Part shown: one piece after another, positions 53,585-61,692 of the stretch | Numbering within the stretch: the first letter of the stretch is position 1 | Layout of the letters: the number at the start of each line of letters is the position of its first letter | Assembly: GCA_934660965.1 (NCBI GenBank) | Contig: CAKUIM010000005.1 | Coordinates: forward strand, 1-64,000 | Direction: 5' to 3' | Length of the DNA stretch: 64,000 bases | Origin: an uncultured Oscillospiraceae bacterium | GTDB lineage: Bacteria; Bacillota; Clostridia; Oscillospirales; Oscillospiraceae | Program-made: the position numbers and the translations under genes | The notes under the pieces: model-generated | What the model was told of the DNA's origin: nothing | The model's input: only the letters and a program-made list of their open reading frames with translations | Databases searched by the model: none

Positions 53585-54100
53585 TCACTTTTTCGGCGCG
53601 GCCAGCTTTGCCGGCAGGCCGGTTTTCGGCAGGGCCCGCAGCAGCAGCGTGCCCAGGCCGCAGCAGACGGCGGCCTCCCCGGCCACAAAGGTCAGGGCGT
53701 TGAAGCCGCAGGCCGCCCAGAAGGCGCCCCCGAAGCCGCCCGTCTCCGCCCAGGCCCACAGGGGGGGCAGGATGAGGGCGTTGACCACGATGGGGGGCAC
53801 CGCCGCCAGATACCACCGGGGCACCCGGGTGGTGAGGAAGGCGGCGATGGCGGTGGCCAGGGTGCCGAACACGATGTCCGCTATGCCGTAGGGGGAGAGC
53901 AGGTTGGTGACGAGGCACCCAAGCACCAGCCCCGGGGCGGCGGATGGGAACAGGAAGGGCAGCACGGTGAGGGCCTCGGCAAAGCGGATCTGCACCGGGC
54001 CGAAGGTCATGCCGAACGTGTCCCCAAAGTACCCCATAACGGCGTACAGCGCCGCCACGATGGCGGCAAAGGTCAGCTCCCGCGTTGAAAATCTGCGCAT
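53585..54100 (-). CDS. queT: QueT-type queuosine precursor transporter
   Basis: 171 residues with about five TM helices. It matches the QueT (DUF988) ECF-type S component: FSTRELTFAAIVAALYAVMG, FGPVQIRFAEALTVLPFLFP and LGCLVTNLLSPYGIADIVFGT. It imports preQ1 or a related deazapurine for queuosine in tRNA. The ATG at 54100 follows GGAGG. The ~140-nt leader is strongly structured and might be a regulatory RNA. Confidence 0.93.
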   Translation of the reverse strand: MRRFSTRELTFAAIVAALYAVMGYFGDTFGMTFGPVQIRFAEALTVLPFLFPSAAPGLVLGCLVTNLLSPYGIADIVFGTLATAIAAFLTTRVPRWYLAAVPPIVVNALILPPLWAWAETGGFGGAFWAACGFNALTFVAGEAAVCCGLGTLLLRALPKTGLPAKLAAPKK

Positions 54101-54118
54101 AAAAAAACCTCCATTTCT

Positions 54119-54230
54119 TATTTAGAGTGCCGGCGCATGGCACAGCGGCGGGCGTTCCTTCCGGGCAGCCTTCACGCCTGAAGCTGCCCGCGGCTCTCTG
54201 CCCGCCGTTTGGACCGGTTGGAGACCGGTC
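54119..54230 (-). ncRNA. Structured leader of queT (possible riboswitch-like RNA)
   Basis: The leader folds into an outer 7-bp stem (54147-54153 with 54200-54206), inside it a ~12-bp stem with one bulge and a CGCC loop (54162-54174 with 54179-54190), and a separate 7-bp hairpin (54212-54218 with 54224-54230). queT genes often carry preQ1 riboswitches, but I could not fit the preQ1-I or -II pattern, so the class is open. Confidence 0.4.
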
Positions 54231-54305
54231 ATGGCTATTTTAACACGTCTTTCCGGCGGTGTAAACGAAAAAGTATGCCGCTCCGGCAATTTCCGGCACT
54301 TTTTC

Positions 54306-54334
54306 TTGACAATGCCCCGTGGTGGTGCTATCAT
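54306..54334 (+). promoter_or_regulatory. Sigma-A promoter of thrS
   Basis: TTGACA (54306-54311), 17-nt spacer, TATCAT (54329-54334), directly upstream of the T-box leader. Confidence 0.85.
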
Positions 54335-54340
54335 GCAGAC

Positions 54341-54700
54341 AGTTAAAATGGCCCTGACGGAGAAGAAACCGCTCTGCCCCACCCAGAGAGGGGCGCGCTT
54401 GGTGCAAGCGCCCTGTGGAGGCGGCGGCCGTACCACTCCCGAGCCGCCCGGGACAACCGGGACGGGACTTTCCCGTTACAGAAAGGCACGAGCGGCCGGA
54501 GATGATGTTCTCCGGCAAGCAGGGTGGAACCGTGGAGAAGAAGCGCGCAGCCGTCGTGAGCCGCGCGGATGGACCGAAGCGAGGGCGAGAGACGGGCCGC
54601 AGGGCCCGGATACAGCCCGAGTCGGAGGGAAGCCGCGCGCAGCGAACAGGCGGAGCGTGACAATTCCTTCACCCCTGATTTTCGTCAGGGGTGATTTTTT
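54341..54700 (+). promoter_or_regulatory. T-box leader of thrS with an extra segment before the terminator
   Basis: The conserved T-box AGGGTGGAACCGTGG is at 54521-54535, preceded by a structured Stem I-type leader. The terminator is at 54669-54700 (tcacccctga/tcaggggtga, then TTTTTT). The left terminator arm can pair with AGGGTG of the T-box to form the antiterminator. Between the two lie about 130 nt, far more than usual, GC- and purine-rich, with gcgcagccg and gcgcagcga segments. Uncharged tRNA-Thr should favour read-through into thrS. The specifier codon was not placed with certainty. Confidence 0.85.
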
Positions 54701-54732
54701 ATTGCTCACCCCTCAACAAGGAGGAAAACAAG

Positions 54733-56490
54733 ATGTCCGAAGAAAACAAGTACACCTTTGAAAACGAGGAATACCGCCAGACCTATTGGCACACCTGCTC
54801 CCATGTGCTGGCGCAGGCCATGAAGCGGCTCCACCCCGAGGTGAAGCTGGCCATCGGCCCGGCCATCGCCAACGGCTTCTACTACGACTTTGACACCCCC
54901 GAGCCCTTCTCCGAGGATCAGCTCAGCGAGCTGGAGGCCGAGATGCGCAAGATCTGCAAGGAGAAGCTCAGGCTGGAGCGGTTCGAACTGCCCCGGGACG
55001 AGGCCATCGCCTTCATGAAGGAGAAGGAGGAGCCCTATAAGGTGGAGCTCATCGAGGACCTGCCTGAGGACGCCCACATCTCCTTCTACCGCCAGGGCGA
55101 GTTCACCGACCTGTGCGCCGGCCCCCATCTGGACTCCACCGGGCGCATCAAGGGCAACGCCATCAAGCTCACCGCCTGCAACGCCGCCTACTGGCGGGGC
55201 GACTCCAACCGGGAGACCCTCCAGCGCATTTACGGCGTGGCCTTCCCCAAGAAGGAGGAGCTGGACGAGTATCTGGCCAAGCTCGAGGAGGCCAAGCGCC
55301 GGGACCACCGCAAGCTGGGCCGTGAGCTGGGCCTGTTCATGCTCACCGAGGAGGGCCCCGGCTTCCCCTTCTTCCTGCCCAAGGGTATGGTGCTGAAAAA
55401 CACCCTGATCGACTACTGGCGCGAGGTCCATAAGCGCTACGGCTATGTGGAGATCTCCACCCCCATCATCCTCAACCGCCGCCTGTGGGAGCGTTCCGGC
55501 CACTGGGATCACTACAAGGAGAACATGTACACCACCGTCATCGACGGCGAGGACTATGCCATCAAGCCCATGAACTGCCCCGGCGGCATGATGGTGTACG
55601 CCAGCCAGCCCCACTCCTACCGGGATCTGCCCATGCGGGTGGGCGAGCTGGGCCTTGTCCACCGCCACGAGCTGTCCGGCGCTCTCCACGGTCTGTTCCG
55701 CGTGCGCTGCTTCACCCAGGACGATGCCCACATCTTCATGACCCAGGAGCAGCTCAAGGACGAGATCCAGTACGTTGTCAAGCTGTTCGACGAGGTCTAC
55801 TCCGTGTTCGGCCTGCCCTATAAGATCGAGCTGTCCACCATGCCCGAGGACCACATCGGCACCGTGGAGCAGTGGGAGCACAACCAGAATATTCTGAAGG
55901 AAGCCATCACCGAGATGGGCAAGGAGTACGAGGTCAACGAGGGCGACGGCGCCTTCTATGGTCCGAAGCTGGACTTCCACCTGTCCGACTCCCTGGGCCG
56001 CACCTGGCAGTGCGGTACCGTCCAGCTGGATTCCCAGCTCCCCGAGCGGTTTGAGCTGGAGTACACCGGCGAGGACGGCCAGAAGCACCGCCCCGTCATG
56101 CTCCACCGTGTGGTGCTGGGCTCCATTGAGCGGTTCATCGGCGTCATCACCGAGCACTTTGCCGGCGCGTTCCCCGCGTGGCTGGCGCCGGTGCAGGTGA
56201 AGATTCTGCCGGTGACCGACCGCGCCACCGACTACGCCAAGGAGCTGTCCGCTTCTCTGGACACCCGGGGCTTCCGCGTCGAGGTGGACGGCCGCAACGA
56301 GAAGATCGGCAAGAAGATCCGGGAGGCCACCCTGGAGAAGGTGCCCTATATGCTGGTGGTGGGCGACCGGGACATGGAGAACCGCACCGTGTCCGTGCGC
56401 ACCCGCGCCGGCGAGGATTTGGGCGCCATGAGCCTGGAGGAATTCTCCGCCCTGCTGCGCGAAAAGGTGGACACCAAGGCCTTGAGCTGA
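54733..56490 (+). CDS. thrS: Threonyl-tRNA synthetase without a TGS domain
   Basis: 585 residues, shorter than the usual ~640. The first 12 residues lead straight into the editing domain (H20-x3-H24 in YWHTCSHVLAQ; CAGPHL near 135), so the ~60-residue N-terminal TGS domain is missing. The catalytic core is complete: KPMNCPGGMMVY, motif 2 RVRCFTQDDAHIF, and motif 3 VVLGSIERFIGVITEHF. The anticodon-binding domain ends the protein. The ATG at 54733 follows AAGGAGGAAAACAAG, and no upstream in-frame coding sequence for a TGS domain was seen. Confidence 0.96.
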   Translation: MSEENKYTFENEEYRQTYWHTCSHVLAQAMKRLHPEVKLAIGPAIANGFYYDFDTPEPFSEDQLSELEAEMRKICKEKLRLERFELPRDEAIAFMKEKEEPYKVELIEDLPEDAHISFYRQGEFTDLCAGPHLDSTGRIKGNAIKLTACNAAYWRGDSNRETLQRIYGVAFPKKEELDEYLAKLEEAKRRDHRKLGRELGLFMLTEEGPGFPFFLPKGMVLKNTLIDYWREVHKRYGYVEISTPIILNRRLWERSGHWDHYKENMYTTVIDGEDYAIKPMNCPGGMMVYASQPHSYRDLPMRVGELGLVHRHELSGALHGLFRVRCFTQDDAHIFMTQEQLKDEIQYVVKLFDEVYSVFGLPYKIELSTMPEDHIGTVEQWEHNQNILKEAITEMGKEYEVNEGDGAFYGPKLDFHLSDSLGRTWQCGTVQLDSQLPERFELEYTGEDGQKHRPVMLHRVVLGSIERFIGVITEHFAGAFPAWLAPVQVKILPVTDRATDYAKELSASLDTRGFRVEVDGRNEKIGKKIREATLEKVPYMLVVGDRDMENRTVSVRTRAGEDLGAMSLEEFSALLREKVDTKALS

Positions 56491-56494
56491 ATAC

Positions 56495-56536
56495 AAAAAT
56501 CCGGCATGGGAGAGCTCCCGTGCCGGATTTTTATTT
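56495..56536. terminator. Terminator between thrS and proA
   Basis: Arms 56495-56512 and 56515-56532 pair over 18 bp with one G-U, loop of 2 nt, with A tract upstream and TTTTTATTT downstream. It acts for thrS on the plus strand and probably for proBA on the minus strand. Confidence 0.88.
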
Positions 56537-56551
56537 CTCTTCCTGCCGCCG

Positions 56552-57802
56552 TCAGCCCCGGGTCTGGCCGGAGCCGTAGACGACGTATTTATAGGAGGTA
56601 AGCTCCTCCAGGCCCATGGGGCCCCGGGCGTGGAGCTTCTGGGTGGAGATGCCGATCTCCGCCCCCAGGCCGAACTCAAAGCCGTCGGTAAAGCGGGTGG
56701 AGGCGTTGTGGTACACCGCCGCGGCGTCCACCCCGTCCAGGAAGCGCTTGGCCGTCTGGGCATTCTCGGTGAGGATGGACTCGGAATGGCGGGTGCCGTG
56801 GTCGGCGATGAACTCCATGGCCTCGTCCACGCCGGACACCACCTTGACGGCCAGGATATAGTCGCCGTATTCGCTGTCCCAGTCCTCGTCGGTCGCGGGG
56901 ACGGCCCCCGCGCCCAGGATGGCGCAGGTCTCCGGGCAGCCGCGCAGCTCTACGTTCTTTTCGTCCAGCGCCGCCTTGGCCATGGGCAGGAAGCGCTGGG
57001 CCACCGCGCGGGAGACCAGCACGCACTCCGCCGCGTTGCACACCGCCGGGCGGGAGCACTTGGCATTGTAGAGCACCCGCACCGCCATGTCAAGGTCGGC
57101 CTCGGCATCCACATAGATGTGGCACACCCCTTCGCCGGTGCGGATGACCGGCACCTTGGCGTTGGCCGTCACCGAGCGGATGAGCCCCGCGCCCCCCCGG
57201 GGGATGAGAACGTCCAGATAGTCGGTGAGCTCCATGAGCTCCCGGGCGCTGTCCCGGCTGGTGTCCTGCACCAGGGCCAGGCTGTCCCGGGGAAGGCCGG
57301 CGGCGTCCACCGCGTCCCGCATGATGCTCATCAGGGCCTGGTTGGAGCGGAAGGCCTCCTTGCCGCCCCGGAGGATGACGGCGTTGCCCGCCTTCAGGCA
57401 CAGCACGGCGGCGTCCACCGTCACGTTGGGCCGGGCCTCGTAGATGATGCCGATGACCCCAAGGGGCACCCGCCGGCGGGTGAGCAGCAGGCCGCTTTGG
57501 AGGGTATCCCGGCGGGTCTCCACCCCAACGGGGTCGGGCAGGGCGGCCACCTGGCGCACCCCCTCCACAATGCCCTCCATGCGCGCGGCCGTCAGGGCCA
57601 GGCGGTCAAGCATGGCGCTGCCAAGGCCGGATGCCCGGCCGGCCTCCAGGTCGGCGGCGTTGGCGGCGAGGATTTCCTCCTGCCGGCGCAGCAGGGCGTC
57701 TGCAATGGCAAGCAGCGCCCGGTTTTTCTCCTCTGCCGGGGTGATGGCAAGGCTCCGTGCGGCCTTCGCCGCGGCCCTGCCCTGCTGTTCAATGGCGGTC
57801 AT
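56552..57802 (-). CDS. proA: Gamma-glutamyl phosphate reductase
   Basis: 416 residues, the usual ProA length. Features: GVIGIIYEARPNVTVDAA near residue 108, KAGNAVILRGGKEA, the catalytic Cys in KCSRPAVCNAAE near residue 250, and the C-terminal segment GVDAAAVYHNASTRFTDG. It reduces gamma-glutamyl phosphate to glutamate semialdehyde in proline synthesis. I start at 57802 (second ATG) because AGGAGG is 8 nt before it. It overlaps the end of proB by 14 nt. Confidence 0.96.
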   Translation of the reverse strand: MTAIEQQGRAAAKAARSLAITPAEEKNRALLAIADALLRRQEEILAANAADLEAGRASGLGSAMLDRLALTAARMEGIVEGVRQVAALPDPVGVETRRDTLQSGLLLTRRRVPLGVIGIIYEARPNVTVDAAVLCLKAGNAVILRGGKEAFRSNQALMSIMRDAVDAAGLPRDSLALVQDTSRDSARELMELTDYLDVLIPRGGAGLIRSVTANAKVPVIRTGEGVCHIYVDAEADLDMAVRVLYNAKCSRPAVCNAAECVLVSRAVAQRFLPMAKAALDEKNVELRGCPETCAILGAGAVPATDEDWDSEYGDYILAVKVVSGVDEAMEFIADHGTRHSESILTENAQTAKRFLDGVDAAAVYHNASTRFTDGFEFGLGAEIGISTQKLHARGPMGLEELTSYKYVVYGSGQTRG

Positions 57803-58619
57803 GGGCATTTCCTCCTTTTCGCGCGCAGAAGCGGGTGCCCACCGACGCACCCGCGGCAATGTCATAGAGCAGCTCCGGCCGGGCGCCGTTGGCGATGACC
57901 ATGTCCACCCCGGCGTCCATGGCGATGGCGGCGGCGTTGAGCTTGGTCTGCATGCCGCCGGTGCCCCGGGCCGTGCCCGCCCCGCCGGCGGCGGCGCGCA
58001 CCTCGTCGGTGAGCTCGTCCACCCGCTCCACAAGCCGGGCGTCGGGACAGCGGTGGGGGTCTTTGTCGTAAAGGCCGTCGATATCGCTTAAAAGCACCAG
58101 CAGGTCCGCCCGGCACAGCCGGGCCACGATGGCGGACAGGGTGTCGTTGTCGCCCAGCACCCGGGCCTGGCCGGTCTCAATCTCGGCGGAGGAGACAGAG
58201 TCGTTCTCGTTGACCACCGGGATGCATCCCAGCTCCAGCAGCGCCTCAAAGGTGTTCTCCAGGTGCTCGGCGCGGCGGGGGTCGGCCACGTCCTCGTCAG
58301 TGAGGAGGATCTGGCCCACCGTGGCGCCGTACTCCCCCAGAAATTTGTCGTAAATATGCATCAGCTCGCACTGGCCCACGGCGGCCACCGCCTGCTTGAC
58401 GCGCAGCTCGTCCGGCCGTTTCCCCAGGCCCAGCTTGCCCACGCCCACGCCGATGGCGCCGGACGAGACCAGGATCAGCTGGTGTCCCTGGCCCCGCAGA
58501 TCCGCCAGGGCCATGGCCAGGCGGTCGATGCAGCGCAGCTTTATGCTGCCGTCGTCCCGGGTGAGGGTGGAGGTGCCCACCTTGACCACGATGCGAAGCT
58601 TATCCTCTCCGATTTCCAT
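57789..58619 (-). CDS. proB: Glutamate 5-kinase without the PUA domain
   Basis: 276 residues of the amino acid kinase fold: IVVKVGTSTLT at the N terminus, VSSGAIGVGVGKLGL, NENDSVSSAE near residue 140, and a GTGGMQTKLNAA segment near residue 218. The C-terminal PUA domain found in the E. coli enzyme (367 residues) is missing, as in several other bacteria. It phosphorylates glutamate for proline synthesis and is usually inhibited by proline. The ATG at 58619 is used; proA follows with an overlap. Confidence 0.95.
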   Translation of the reverse strand: MEIGEDKLRIVVKVGTSTLTRDDGSIKLRCIDRLAMALADLRGQGHQLILVSSGAIGVGVGKLGLGKRPDELRVKQAVAAVGQCELMHIYDKFLGEYGATVGQILLTDEDVADPRRAEHLENTFEALLELGCIPVVNENDSVSSAEIETGQARVLGDNDTLSAIVARLCRADLLVLLSDIDGLYDKDPHRCPDARLVERVDELTDEVRAAAGGAGTARGTGGMQTKLNAAAIAMDAGVDMVIANGARPELLYDIAAGASVGTRFCARKGGNAHDRH

Positions 58620-58683
58620 GCTTTTTCGATCTCCTCTGACCCTTGTTTGGAGGGGCGGGAAGGCTCCCGCCGGTCTTGCTTCG

Positions 58684-58713
58684 TATCATAGCACAATCCG
58701 GCTTTTCTTGTCT
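58684..58713 (-). promoter_or_regulatory. Sigma-A promoter of proBA
   Basis: On the minus strand: TAGACA (58713-58708), 18-nt spacer, TATGAT (58689-58684), about 65 nt before proB. Confidence 0.7.
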
Positions 58714-58766
58714 ACAGAGCAGAGGACAAAAAGTTCTGTTTTTTTGCCCTTCCGGCCATTTTTTCC

Positions 58767-58795
58767 TTGTATTTTTGGGCATTTCCGTCTATAAT
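58767..58795 (+). promoter_or_regulatory. Sigma-A promoter of trmL
   Basis: TTGTAT (58767-58772), 17-nt spacer, TATAAT (58790-58795), about 30 nt before the trmL GTG. It may also drive pgk and the glycolytic genes by read-through. Confidence 0.75.
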
Positions 58796-58826
58796 GTGTC
58801 CGTATATAAAGAGGGGGCGGCAATCT

Positions 58827-59315
58827 GTGGTCAACATTGTGCTGGTAGAGCCGGAAATTCCGATGAATACTGGTAATATCGCCCGAACCTGCGCCGCCAC
58901 CCGCAGCCGCCTGCACCTCATTGAGCCCCTGGGCTTCGACATCAGCGACCGGGCGGTGAAGCGGGCGGGCCTTGACTACTGGCCCATGGTGGACCTCACC
59001 GTCTACCCCGACCTTGACGAGTTTTTCCGCCGCAACGGCCGGATTGACCTGTGGCTTGCCACCACCAAAGCGCCCCGGGACTATACCCAAGCCAGCTTTC
59101 GCAACGGATGCTGGCTCTTTTTCGGGAAGGAAACCGCCGGACTGCCCCAGGCCTTCCGGGAGGCCCACCGGGAGCGCTGCCTGCGCATCCCCATGCGGCC
59201 CGACGCCCGCAGCCTGAACCTTGCGAACTCCGTGGCCATCCTCACCTACGAGGCGCTGCGCCAGCAGGGCTTCCCCGATTTGAGCGGGGAAGGCGAGATG
59301 GCGCGCTCCGAGTAA
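58827..59315 (+). CDS. trmL: tRNA (cytidine/uridine(34)-2'-O)-methyltransferase TrmL
   Basis: 162 residues, SPOUT fold. [20 protein letters not shown] at the N terminus, then [24 protein letters not shown] (split: [20 protein letters not shown]), [14 protein letters not shown] near 98 and the C-terminal knot [20 protein letters not shown]. It methylates the wobble ribose of certain tRNA-Leu. The start is a GTG at 58827 behind GAGGGGG; longer in-frame starts have no ribosome binding site. Confidence 0.95.
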   Translation: MVNIVLVEPEIPMNTGNIARTCAATRSRLHLIEPLGFDISDRAVKRAGLDYWPMVDLTVYPDLDEFFRRNGRIDLWLATTKAPRDYTQASFRNGCWLFFGKETAGLPQAFREAHRERCLRIPMRPDARSLNLANSVAILTYEALRQQGFPDLSGEGEMARSE

Positions 59316-59421
59316 GTGCGCCCCCGGCGCACCGCCCCAATCCCATGACATAACCGGCCCGATATGGCCGCTCAAACCCCCGCACCGATTGATTTCCGGA
59401 ATCGAAAGGAGCTATGCTGCT

Positions 59422-60615
59422 GTGAATTACAACAAGAAAAGCGTGCGCGATGTAGACGTGGCCGGCAAGCGGGTGCTGTGCCGCTGCGACTTCAACGTGC
59501 CCCAGGACAAAGCCACCGGCGCCATCACCGACGATACCCGCATCGTGGCCGCCCTGCCCACCCTGCGCTACCTGCTGGGCCATGGCGCGGCGGTCATCGC
59601 CTGCTCCCACCTGGGCAAGCCCAAGGGCACCGTCAAGCCTGAGCTGACCCTGGCCCCCGTGGCCCGGCGTCTGGGCGAGCTGCTGGGCCAGGAGGTCATT
59701 TTCGCCTCCGACGTGGTCGGCCCCGACGCCCACGCCAAGGCCGCCGCCCTCAAGGGCGGTGAGATCATGCTGCTGGAAAACCTCCGGTTCGAGCCCGGCG
59801 AGGAGAAGAACGACCCCGACTTTGCCCGCGCCCTCGCCTCCATGGCGGACCTCTACGTGTCCGACGCCTTCGGCACCGTCCACCGCGCCCACGCCTCCAC
59901 CGCGGGCGTCGCCGCCTATCTGCCCGCCGTGTCCGGCTTCCTTATCGAAAAGGAGCTGGAGATCATGGGCGGCGCTCTGAGCAATCCCAAGCGCCCGCTG
60001 GTGGCCATTCTGGGCGGGGCCAAGGTGTCCTCCAAGATCGGCGTCATCAGCAACCTGCTGGACGTGGCCGACACCATCATCATCGGCGGCGGCATGGCGT
60101 ATACCTTTATCAAGGCCCTGGGGGGCAGCGTGGGCACCTCCCTGCTGGAGGCCGACCGGCTGGACTACTGCCGGGAGGTGATGGCCAAGGCCAAGGAGAA
60201 GGGCGTTGCCTTCCTGCTGCCCGCCGACACCCTGTGCACCGCCGAGTTTGCCGCCGACGCCCCGGCGCAGCTTGTGGACACCATGGCCATCCCCGACGGC
60301 CGCATGGGCATGGACATCGGCCCCAAGACCATCGAGGCCTTCACCGGCGCGGTGAAAAACGCGGGCACCGTCATCTGGAACGGCCCCATGGGCGTCTTTG
60401 AGTTCCCCGCCTTTGCCGAGGGCACCCGTGCCCTGGCCCGGGCTCTGGCCGAGAGCGGCGCCGTGACCATCGTGGGCGGGGGCGACTCTGCCGCGGCGGT
60501 GGCCCAGCTGGGCTACGCCGACAGGATGACCCACATCAGCACCGGCGGAGGAGCCAGCCTCGAGTTCCTGGAGGGCAAGGAGCTGCCCGGCGTGGCCTGC
60601 CTGCTGGACAAATAA
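59422..60615 (+). CDS. pgk: Phosphoglycerate kinase
   Basis: 397 residues, standard length. [21 protein letters not shown] (split: [14 protein letters not shown]) near residue 20, the substrate loop [21 protein letters not shown] near residue 155, the ADP site [13 protein letters not shown] and the C-terminal GGGDSAAAV motif. It makes ATP from 1,3-bisphosphoglycerate. The start is a GTG at 59422 with AAAGGAG upstream; it gives the family length. It opens the run pgk-tpiA-gpmI-eno. A second copy of its last ~22 codons lies ~140 nt downstream. Confidence 0.96.
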   Translation: MNYNKKSVRDVDVAGKRVLCRCDFNVPQDKATGAITDDTRIVAALPTLRYLLGHGAAVIACSHLGKPKGTVKPELTLAPVARRLGELLGQEVIFASDVVGPDAHAKAAALKGGEIMLLENLRFEPGEEKNDPDFARALASMADLYVSDAFGTVHRAHASTAGVAAYLPAVSGFLIEKELEIMGGALSNPKRPLVAILGGAKVSSKIGVISNLLDVADTIIIGGGMAYTFIKALGGSVGTSLLEADRLDYCREVMAKAKEKGVAFLLPADTLCTAEFAADAPAQLVDTMAIPDGRMGMDIGPKTIEAFTGAVKNAGTVIWNGPMGVFEFPAFAEGTRALARALAESGAVTIVGGGDSAAAVAQLGYADRMTHISTGGGASLEFLEGKELPGVACLLDK

Positions 60616-60819
60616 ATATGCAGAACGCCGCCGGTGCTTCGGGGCCCCCGCAAAACGACCTTCCGTTTTGTGGGGAGAGGAGCTGCAGCGCAGCGAGCGA
60701 ACTTTCGGCGCAGCCGGAAGCAAGAGATGCGGAGCTTGCGGCGACGAGGCGGCGGGGCCTCCCTCGAGTTCCTGGAGGGCAAGGAGCTGCCCGGCGTGGC
60801 CTGCCTGCTGGATAAATAA
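60543..60819 (+). repeat. Direct repeat of the pgk 3' end flanking a ~135-nt GC-rich insert
   Basis: The final pgk codons (60543-60615, [24 protein letters not shown] sequence, then D-K-stop) recur at 60751-60819 with the same reading frame and stop codon. Differences are nearly all synonymous (for example AGC to TCC, GAC to GAT). The DNA between (60616-60750) includes the hairpin ccccgcaaaacg/cgttttgtgggg (about 60647-60676) and a purine-rich gcgcagcgagcgaac stretch. The second copy has no start of its own and is not a gene. Confidence 0.85.
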
Positions 60820-60869
60820 TCCCCGGCCGGATTCCGGCCAAACGATACAGAGAGAAAGGTGCTTCCCTG

Positions 60870-61640
60870 ATGAATCAAAAATACCGTAAAACCATCATTG
60901 CGGGCAACTGGAAGATGAACAAGACCCTCACCGAGACCCGCGCCTACGCCGAGGCCATCAAGCCCATGCTGGGCAAGCACAAGTGGTGCGAGGTGGTGCT
61001 GTGCGTCCCGGCGGTGAACATCCCCGGCGCGGTGCGTCTTTTCAAGGACACCCGGGTATCCATCGGCGGCGAGACCTGCCACTACGAGCCCTCCGGCGCC
61101 TTCACCGGCGAGATTACCGCCGAGATGCTCAAGGACGTGGGGGCCAAGTATGTCATCATCGGCCACTCCGAGCGCCGGCAGTACTACAACGAGACCGATT
61201 TCACCGTCAACCGCAAGCTCCGCGCCGCCCTGGAGGCGGGGCTGCGCCCCATCCTCTGCGTGGGCGAGAGCCTGGAGCAGCGGGAGCTGGGCGTCACCGA
61301 AAGCTATATTACCTACCAGGTGGAGGCCGCCATCTCCGGCCTGACCGCCGCCCAGGTGCGCCGGCTGGTGGTGGCCTACGAGCCCATCTGGGCCATCGGC
61401 ACCGGCAAGACCGCCACCGCCGAGCAGGCCGGCGAGGTGTGCTCCCTCATCCGCGCCGTCATCCGCCGGCTCCACGGCGCCCGGGTGGCCCGGGCGGTGA
61501 CCATCCAGTACGGCGGCTCCATGAACGCCAAGAATGCCGCCGAGCTGCTCTCCCAGCCCGATGTGGACGGCGGTCTCATCGGCGGCGCGGCCCTCAAGCC
61601 TGACGACTTCATGGCCATCATCAACGCCGCGAATCAGTAA
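60870..61640 (+). CDS. tpiA: Triosephosphate isomerase
   Basis: 256 residues. [10 protein letters not shown] near residue 13 with the catalytic Lys, the catalytic His in IIGHSERR near residue 98, the catalytic Glu in [16 protein letters not shown] near residue 170, and the phosphate loop GGSMNAKN and GLIGGAAL. It interconverts dihydroxyacetone phosphate and glyceraldehyde 3-phosphate. The ATG at 60870 follows AGAAAGGTG. Second gene of the glycolytic run. Confidence 0.97.
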   Translation: MNQKYRKTIIAGNWKMNKTLTETRAYAEAIKPMLGKHKWCEVVLCVPAVNIPGAVRLFKDTRVSIGGETCHYEPSGAFTGEITAEMLKDVGAKYVIIGHSERRQYYNETDFTVNRKLRAALEAGLRPILCVGESLEQRELGVTESYITYQVEAAISGLTAAQVRRLVVAYEPIWAIGTGKTATAEQAGEVCSLIRAVIRRLHGARVARAVTIQYGGSMNAKNAAELLSQPDVDGGLIGGAALKPDDFMAIINAANQ

Positions 61641-61692
61641 GAAGCGCGGAGGGCCCGCGTCACCCCCTCTATTATGAATTAAGAGGTCTATT

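Noticed and set aside
54101..54240. preQ1-I riboswitch in the queT leader
   Set aside because: The only hairpin next to the A-rich tail has a 7-nt loop, too short for the class, and the conserved tail-loop pairing could not be found.
54341..54690. Plus-strand frame through the thrS leader as a coding N-terminal extension
   Set aside because: The T-box, terminator and a strong ribosome binding site before 54733 show it is untranslated leader; the frame does not encode a TGS domain.
60634..60819. Small frame ending in a pgk-like C terminus
   Set aside because: Its first part is translation of the GC-rich insert and has no ribosome binding site. Only the last ~22 codons match pgk, so it is a duplicated tail and not a gene.
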